10,498 nt of DNA from an uncultured Kroppenstedtia sp. Its GTDB lineage: Bacteria; Bacillota; Bacilli; Thermoactinomycetales; DSM-45169. Positions 6,387-10,498 of the stretch are shown here, one piece after another; position 1 is the first letter of the stretch; each line of letters begins with the position of its first letter. The notes under the pieces are model-generated. The model was given only the letters and a program-made list of their open reading frames with translations. It did not search any database and was not told the origin of the DNA. The translations under genes and the position numbers were made by a program. The stretch spans positions 1 through 10,498 of the forward strand of contig CAUGKZ010000028.1 of the NCBI GenBank assembly GCA_959600065.1, given 5' to 3'.

Positions 6387-7589
6387 ATGGTGCAAGTGAT
6401 GGAATATGCTCTCCTGGGGGCTTTTATCTTCTATCTGTTCGCTACCATCGCTTTTGTGACGGCAGTGACCGGAAAGGCTTCGCGGGTGGGTAAAGAGGCT
6501 CACACGCGAACCTGGGGTAACTGGGGGATTATCCTGACTATCATCGGGGTAGCTCTCCATCTGGTGTTTATTGTGACTCGAGTGTTGTTGGGGGGGCACT
6601 TTACCAGCAACATGTTTGAATTTACGGCATTTCTTTGCTTTACGATCGTGGCTGTGTTTATCGTGCTTTTTTTCCTCTATCGAAGTGTGACCCTCGGAGC
6701 CTTCGCTATGCCGATCGCCATGTTGATGGTGGCTTATGCGGCGGTCTTCCCCAAAGACGTGGAGCCTTTGATTCCGGCTTTGCAGAGTAACTGGTTGCAT
6801 ATCCATGTCACCACGGTGGCAGTGGGCCAAGGCGCTTTGGCAGTCGGTTTCGTCGCGGCTTTGATCTACCTTATCCGCTGGGTGGGGATGAATCGGAAGA
6901 GCAAGACGGCGATCTGGTTGGAAGTGATTATGGTTACGATTCTGATGGTGGCAGGCTTTGTCATCACAACCTTTCTCTTTTCGGCCACAGACTATGAAGC
7001 AACCATCCAGCATTCGGTAGAAGGGCAGCCGCTGGTTCAGGAGTATGACTTGCCGCCGATTGCAGGTCCCCATAACGGTAAGGTTGTCCAGATGGACTCC
7101 TTCCTCGGCATGAACAACCCACTGTTTGAAGCTCCTTCCTGGATGAAGGGGGAAGAGGCGGCCAAAAAGTTTAACTCTGTGCTGTGGTCGGTTCTCTCTG
7201 GACTGGTCTTGTATGCGGTGTTGAGGCTACTGTTCCGGAAACGGGTCTATGAATTGTTGTACCCGTTGGTGAGAAACCTGGATCTGGAGAAGGTAGACGA
7301 AATCAGCTACCGGGCGATTGCCATCGGATTTCCGATCTTTACCCTGGGCGGTCTTGTTTTTGCTATGATTTGGGCCCATGAAGCCTGGGGGCGGTTCTGG
7401 GGTTGGGATCCCAAAGAAACCTGGGCTCTGATCACTTGGCTCTATTACAGCGGTTATCTTCATCTTCGATTGTCTCGGGGATGGATTGGGTTGAAATCCT
7501 CCTGGCTGGCGGTGGGCGGATTTGCGGTCATTATGTTTAACCTGATCGCGATCAATCTGGTGTTCGCTGGTCTTCACTCCTATGCTTGA
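6387..7589 (+). CDS. resC: Cytochrome c biogenesis protein ResC (CcsA family)
   Basis: ResC is the haem-handling subunit of the System II cytochrome c synthase. It belongs to the CcsA/CcmF haem-handling-protein superfamily and works as a complex with ResB. The 400-residue polytopic protein has about eight membrane helices. The diagnostic tryptophan-rich WWD motif, WGRFWGWDPKETW, lies at about residues 334-346 on the outer face. Conserved histidines flank it: H331 just before the motif and H397 near the C-terminus, with others such as H58, H138 and H140 earlier. Two starts are possible. ATG at 6387 lies 10 nt after AGGAGG (6371-6376). TTG at 6381 overlaps the resB stop as TTGA but is only 4 nt from the ribosome site. 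I prefer the ATG; the difference is two residues. A terminator follows 15 nt after the stop. Confidence 0.94.
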   Translation: MVQVMEYALLGAFIFYLFATIAFVTAVTGKASRVGKEAHTRTWGNWGIILTIIGVALHLVFIVTRVLLGGHFTSNMFEFTAFLCFTIVAVFIVLFFLYRSVTLGAFAMPIAMLMVAYAAVFPKDVEPLIPALQSNWLHIHVTTVAVGQGALAVGFVAALIYLIRWVGMNRKSKTAIWLEVIMVTILMVAGFVITTFLFSATDYEATIQHSVEGQPLVQEYDLPPIAGPHNGKVVQMDSFLGMNNPLFEAPSWMKGEEAAKKFNSVLWSVLSGLVLYAVLRLLFRKRVYELLYPLVRNLDLEKVDEISYRAIAIGFPIFTLGGLVFAMIWAHEAWGRFWGWDPKETWALITWLYYSGYLHLRLSRGWIGLKSSWLAVGGFAVIMFNLIAINLVFAGLHSYA

Positions 7590-7604
7590 TCCCAGAGAAG
7601 GTGG

Positions 7605-7636
7605 ACCCGGTGGTTGCATTTGCATCATCGGGTTTT
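7605..7636 (+). terminator. Rho-independent terminator after resC
   Basis: ACCCGGTGG at 7605-7613 pairs with TCATCGGGT at 7625-7633 (nine pairs, two of them G-U), and an inner TGC/GCA stem extends it. The T-tract is short (7633-7636). It likely separates the rluB/resBC transcript from resDE, possibly with some read-through. Confidence 0.65.
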
Positions 7637-7708
7637 CCGTTGGGGCATAATGGAGAAGAATTCTCAGCCTGTGAAAGGGAGGAGTTGATCAGAAGGGATT
7701 GGACTCGT

Positions 7709-7732
7709 ATTGCTAACAAATTTGTAAACAAT
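7709..7732. promoter_or_regulatory. 24-bp dyad upstream of resD, possible operator
   Basis: The left half ATTGcTaACAAA and right half TTTGTaAaCAAT match at 10 of 12 positions around the perfect core ACAAATTTGT (7716-7725). The right half contains TTTGTAAAC, close to the ResD half-site TTTGTGAAT, which would suit autoregulation. An alternative reading is three PhoP-like hexamers, CTAACA (7713), TAAACA (7725) and CACACA (7735), spaced 12 and 10 nt. PhoP is known to control the res genes in B. subtilis. Both assignments are inference; the dyad itself is plain in the sequence. Confidence 0.5.
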
Positions 7733-7743
7733 CCCACACAGAA

Positions 7744-7773
7744 CTGACGCAGGATGAAATGGTTTGCTAAGAT
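7744..7773 (+). promoter_or_regulatory. Weak candidate sigma-A promoter for resDE (distal)
   Basis: CTGACG at 7744-7749 and TAAGAT at 7768-7773 each match four of six consensus bases with an 18-nt spacer. They lie just downstream of the 24-bp dyad, a position suited to an activator bound at the dyad. The proximal extended -10 site at 7852-7862 is an alternative. Confidence 0.3.
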
Positions 7774-7821
7774 GAATGTGGAAGGATTTTGTATAAGCTC
7801 AATCAAGAGCGAGGTCCATCC

Positions 7822-7868
7822 TCTATAGAGCTCCCTTTTTATCCGTGCGGATATGGTATTCTATAGAG
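7822..7868. repeat. Paired TCTATAGAG elements upstream of resD
   Basis: The 9-mer TCTATAGAG occurs at 7822-7830 and 7860-7868, 38 bp apart start to start. Each copy contains the palindrome TCTATAGA; the first extends to a perfect 10-bp palindrome CTCTATAGAG (7821-7830). The second overlaps the start region of the proximal promoter candidate. Between them is CCTTTTT (7834-7840), so part of this region, with GAGG (7811-7814) pairing to CCTC (7820-7823), might also act as a weak terminator or attenuator. Confidence 0.4.
7852..7862 (+). promoter_or_regulatory. Candidate extended -10 promoter for resD-resE (proximal)
   Basis: TATGGTATTCT fits the Gram-positive extended -10 pattern TRTGnTATAAT, with TATTCT as the hexamer. 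No good -35 hexamer is present, only a T-rich stretch at 7836-7841, as is usual for extended -10 promoters. Transcription would start near 7869, about 37 nt before the resD start. Confidence 0.45.
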
Positions 7869-7905
7869 AAGGAACCCAGTTGATTGGCCCTGTGAGGTGA
7901 ATCAG

Positions 7906-8622
7906 GTGAAAAAGCAGGAACGTATTTTAGTTGTGGATGATGAAGACCGGATCCGCCGTCTGCTTCGCATGTACCTAGAACGGGAAGGCTACTGGATCGA
8001 TGAAGCGGAAGACGGTGAGATGGCCCTGAAAAAAGGGATGGAAATCGATTATGATTTGATTTTACTCGATTTGATGTTGCCTGGTATGGATGGTGTGGAC
8101 GTATGCCGGGAGCTACGGAATAAAAAGTCGACCCCGGTGATTATGCTGACAGCTCGGGGAGAGGAGACCAACCGGGTGGAAGGTTTTGAGGTGGGGGCGG
8201 ATGATTATGTGGTCAAGCCCTTCAGCCCACGGGAACTGGTACACCGGGTGAAGGCGGTTCTCCGGCGTTCTTCGGCAACGGCTTTTCTGTCTACAGAGAC
8301 GGAGACCCACAATGTGATTGTTTTTCCCGAGTTAACCATTGATCACGACGCTCATGAAGTGCGGGCGGGTGGGAGGGAAGTGTCCCTAACTCCAAAGGAG
8401 TATGAGCTTCTCCATTATCTGGCGACTTCCCCAGATAAAGTGTTTTCGCGGGAAGAGTTGTTGCGGGACGTCTGGAACTATGAGTTTTTCGGTGATCTGC
8501 GGACCGTGGATACCCATATCAAGCGATTGCGGGAAAAATTGAACCGGGCTTCTTCCCAAGCAGCCGCCATGATTCATACGGTTTGGGGGGTCGGTTACAA
8601 GCTTGAGGTGCCCAAAGATTGA
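7906..8622 (+). CDS. resD: Response regulator ResD (OmpR/PhoB family)
   Basis: ResD is the DNA-binding regulator that, phosphorylated by ResE, activates genes for cytochrome synthesis and for respiration under oxygen limitation. The 238-residue protein has a receiver domain (about 5-120) with acidic pocket D11/D12, phosphoacceptor D55 in LILLDLMLPG, T82 and K104 in VVKPF. A C-terminal winged helix follows (about 142-236: VSLTPKEYELL...EFFGDLRTVDTHIKRLREKL...VWGVGYKLE). The close match to Bacillus ResD over LLRMYLERE and LTIDHDAHEV separates it from PhoP and WalR. GTG at 7906 is chosen because GAGGTGA at 7894-7900 lies 5 nt upstream. The in-frame GTG at 7897 sits inside that ribosome site and has none of its own. 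The stop overlaps the resE start by 4 nt. Its own promoter region lies in the preceding spacer. Confidence 0.95.
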   Translation: MKKQERILVVDDEDRIRRLLRMYLEREGYWIDEAEDGEMALKKGMEIDYDLILLDLMLPGMDGVDVCRELRNKKSTPVIMLTARGEETNRVEGFEVGADDYVVKPFSPRELVHRVKAVLRRSSATAFLSTETETHNVIVFPELTIDHDAHEVRAGGREVSLTPKEYELLHYLATSPDKVFSREELLRDVWNYEFFGDLRTVDTHIKRLREKLNRASSQAAAMIHTVWGVGYKLEVPKD

Positions 8623-10409
8623 TCTGGCGTAGTGTGGTCGGGAAGTTGTGGTTGACCATCATCGCGTTGGTCACTTTGGTTCTCCTGATTCTTACTTTTT
8701 TTATGACGGGGCAGATTTTGTCTACGTATTACGAAGCGGAATTAAATAACATGAATGCCCTGGTCCGGGAGGTTCAAGACACTTTGCAGGGACCGGAGAA
8801 GGAGAGTCAAGAGGGGTATCTGCGCTCGGTTTTGAAAGTGGCGGAGTTGAATGAGACTTACACCATCCTTCTCGATCCGGACGGTTCCGTGAAGTCACTA
8901 ACCTCCCCCAAAGTTCCCGATATGCCATGGCGGGACATCCTGGAACAGACGGAGATTGACAAGGTGTTTCGCGGGGAACCCGTCTCCCTGCGAACACGAG
9001 TGATTGTCGGTGATCAGGGTTCTCTGTTTAAAGATGAAGTGATGTTGGTGGCTCTTCCTCTGAAAAAAGGGGAAAAGGTGACCGGCGCGGTGGTGATGTA
9101 TCGCACCCAAGGCCAGTTATCGGAAAACGAGATCAAGAAAGTGATCCTTTATTCCGTTTTGATCGGTATTTTTTTAACGACGATCTTTGCTTTCTTTCTG
9201 TCGAGTCGAATCACACAGCCTCTAATCCAGATGAAGCGGGGGGCAGAACGTATGGCTCGAGGAGAGTTCTCAGCTCGGGTTCCTGTTCGTTCTCATGAGC
9301 GGGATGAGATCGGCGATCTAGCGGTAACCTTCAACCGGATGGCAGGTCAGTTGGAAGAATCGATTCAGGCTTTGTCCAGGGAAAAGGAGCAACTGGCCAG
9401 TATCCTCCGTAGCATGGCGGACGGAGTGATCACTCTGGATGCCAAGGGACACGTGATTATGACCAATCCTCCAGCGGAGAGATTTTTGTCCGATTGGCGG
9501 AAAACAAAAGGGGATTCGGCATGGCCCTCACCATTGGAGCAGTTTTTCCGTCAGGTTCTCGAAGGGGAGAAAGAGGTTTTCGGGGACATCGATGTACATG
9601 GAAGTAGCTGGGCGCTGGTGATGGCCCCTCTGTATGCTAGTCCGGAGGAGATCCGGGGAGCGGTGGCGGTATTGCGGGATGTGACCGAAGAGCGAAGGAT
9701 GGATAAACTGCGGAAGGATTTTGTGGCCAATGTCTCCCATGAATTGAGAACTCCATTATCGATGTTGCAAGGGTATAGTGAGGCTCTGATGGACGATATT
9801 GCCGCTTCACCGGAGGACCAACGGGAGATTACCCGAGTGATCCACGATGAATCCCTCCGCATGGGTCGTCTGGTAGGAGAACTGCTGGATCTGGCTCGGA
9901 TGGAGGCTGGGTATATCCGGCTCGAGCCCTCGACGATGGATGTTTTGGCTATGATTCGACGGGTGCATCGTAAGTTCCAGGCGATCTCCAAAGAAGAAAA
10001 AGTGGCCCTGCAGGTGGATCTTCCCGACGGGATGGACCCTGTTCAATGGGATGAGGATAAGGTGGAGCAGGTGTTGACCAATCTGGTGGACAATGCCATC
10101 CGGCACACACCGGAAGGAGGCCGGGTCACACTGAGAGCGGTGCCTGCTGAGAAGGGGGTTCAACTGATTGTGGAAGATACCGGCAGTGGCATTCCACAAG
10201 AAGATCTCCCTTTCATCTTTGAACGCTTCTACAAGGCGGACAAAGCGCGGACCAGAGGACAGGGAGGGACCGGACTGGGGTTGGCGATTGCCAAACATAT
10301 CGTTGAGGCCCATGCTGGCTCGGTCAGCGTCAAGAGCATAGAAGGAAAGGGTACCCGCTTTACGGTGCAATTACCTATGAAAACGCCTATGGAGAAAAAG
10401 ACATCATGA
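8619..10409 (+). CDS. resE: Sensor histidine kinase ResE
   Basis: ResE is the membrane kinase/phosphatase partner of ResD, responding to oxygen limitation and redox state. The 596-residue protein has a first membrane helix (about 10-30), an extracellular region of about 145 residues, a second helix (175-195) and a HAMP domain (196-250: SSRITQPLIQMKRGAERMARGEF...). A PAS domain (about 256-356) comes next, then a HisKA domain with phosphorylated H374 in FVANVSHELRTPL. The HATPase domain follows, with N box N488/N492, G1 box DTGSGI (520-525), F box around FIFERFYK and G2 box GGTGLGLAIAKHIV. Everything needed for activity is present. Translation starts at TTG 8619, which overlaps the resD stop as TTGA. 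GAGGTG at 8605-8610 is 8 nt upstream. The TGA at 10407 is followed by only about 21 nt before an apparent insertion sequence, and no terminator is visible. Confidence 0.95.
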   Translation: MIWRSVVGKLWLTIIALVTLVLLILTFFMTGQILSTYYEAELNNMNALVREVQDTLQGPEKESQEGYLRSVLKVAELNETYTILLDPDGSVKSLTSPKVPDMPWRDILEQTEIDKVFRGEPVSLRTRVIVGDQGSLFKDEVMLVALPLKKGEKVTGAVVMYRTQGQLSENEIKKVILYSVLIGIFLTTIFAFFLSSRITQPLIQMKRGAERMARGEFSARVPVRSHERDEIGDLAVTFNRMAGQLEESIQALSREKEQLASILRSMADGVITLDAKGHVIMTNPPAERFLSDWRKTKGDSAWPSPLEQFFRQVLEGEKEVFGDIDVHGSSWALVMAPLYASPEEIRGAVAVLRDVTEERRMDKLRKDFVANVSHELRTPLSMLQGYSEALMDDIAASPEDQREITRVIHDESLRMGRLVGELLDLARMEAGYIRLEPSTMDVLAMIRRVHRKFQAISKEEKVALQVDLPDGMDPVQWDEDKVEQVLTNLVDNAIRHTPEGGRVTLRAVPAEKGVQLIVEDTGSGIPQEDLPFIFERFYKADKARTRGQGGTGLGLAIAKHIVEAHAGSVSVKSIEGKGTRFTVQLPMKTPMEKKTS

Positions 10410-10430
10410 TCAAAAAACGTCCCTGAGCAA

Positions 10431-10498
10431 TGGTCTTGACCCTGTCAAGTAGACAATGAAAAAAAGAACGGTTATGCGGCGACTTTTTCCCGATGCTC
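10431..10498. mobile_element. Probable end of an insertion sequence (IS3-like), truncated by the window
   Basis: A putative end starts TGGTCTTGACCCTG at 10431 and continues TCAAGTAGACA to 10455, with a small TTGAC-CCT-GTCAA hairpin (10436-10448). It resembles the terminal sequences of IS3-family elements whose transposase gene ends a few bases inside, and a transposase-like C-terminus follows on the minus strand. The outer boundary, the other end and any target duplication lie beyond what can be seen. In B. subtilis sigX follows resE, so conserved gene order breaks here. Confidence 0.45.
10472..10498 (-). CDS. C-terminal end of a putative IS3-family transposase
   Basis: Read on the minus strand from the window edge, the frame gives EHREKVAA followed by TAA (complement of 10472-10474). 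Many IS3-family OrfB transposases end with a motif of the form SP(I/V)E-(Y/H)R-x-x-x-AA, which this fits. It sits about 17 nt inside the putative terminal repeat, as expected for the 3' end of such a gene. Only eight codons are visible, so this is a suggestion based on C-terminal style and position rather than a firm identification. The gene would converge with resE. Confidence 0.4.
   Translation of the reverse strand, partial: EHREKVAA

Noticed and set aside
6369..7073. A long minus-strand open frame opposite resC (234 codons)
   Set aside because: The product is His/Gln/Asp/Ser-rich without domains, and it mirrors codon bias in resC.
7646..7651. CATAAT after the resC terminator as a -10 box
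   Set aside because: No -35 hexamer at 16-18 nt; the expected position falls inside the terminator hairpin.
7685..7747. A 20-codon reading frame starting at TTG 7685 after GGGAGGAG
   Set aside because: The ribosome-like site abuts the TTG with 1-2 nt spacing, the peptide is unrecognisable, and it runs through the 24-bp dyad, so a regulatory reading is better.
1..10498. CRISPR arrays, tRNA or rRNA genes, toxin-antitoxin pairs, or a novel multi-gene system
   Set aside because: No spaced repeats, no cloverleaf or rRNA-like sequence, and every substantial + strand gene belongs to a well-known family in conserved order.

Overview
The window looks like a chromosomal segment of an aerobic, endospore-forming, Gram-positive Bacillales bacterium. 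The base composition is balanced to slightly G+C-rich, Shine-Dalgarno sites are strong, and TTG and GTG starts are frequent. Gene content and base composition would suit a Thermoactinomycetaceae-like lineage, but that family-level placement is inference. All complete genes lie on the + strand. The order is the conserved Bacillales block ytfI - ytfJ - dacB - spmA - spmB - rluB - resB - resC - resD - resE. I recognise no unknown defence, mobile or biosynthetic system here. The interest lies in the regulatory layout, one missing gene (resA) and a mobile-element scar at the right edge.

Bases 1-1298 hold the last codons of an upstream gene (perhaps scpB, judged by usual neighbourhood only), a small hairpin terminator, and a ytfI-ytfJ pair read from a candidate forespore (sigma F/G) promoter and closed by a strong terminator. 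Bases 1308-3778 form the spore-cortex operon dacB-spmA-spmB. A good sigma-E (mother-cell) promoter match lies in front, dacB and spmA are 2 nt apart, spmA and spmB are separated by 79 nt carrying a perfect short dyad, and a terminator follows.

Bases 3808-7636 carry rluB (23S rRNA pseudouridine synthase) and then resB and resC, the membrane haem-delivery and ligation machinery (System II) for c-type cytochromes. resA, the thioredoxin-like gene that normally sits between rluB and resB, is absent. In its place is a 223-nt spacer with a perfect TATAAT box and two strong dyads. A terminator follows resC. The 316-nt spacer up to resD (7590-7905) contains the terminator, a 24-bp dyad, repeated TCTATAGAG elements and an extended -10 promoter candidate.

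Bases 7906-10409 encode the ResD/ResE two-component system controlling aerobic and anaerobic respiration; the two genes overlap by 4 nt (TTGA). Directly after resE, about 10431-10498, is what appears to be one end of an insertion sequence, with the last codons of a transposase on the minus strand.

Functionally the window joins two programmes. YtfJ, DacB and SpmA/SpmB shape the spore and its cortex, while ResB/ResC and ResD/ResE build and regulate the cytochrome-based respiratory chain. rluB, a housekeeping rRNA-modification gene, sits between them.
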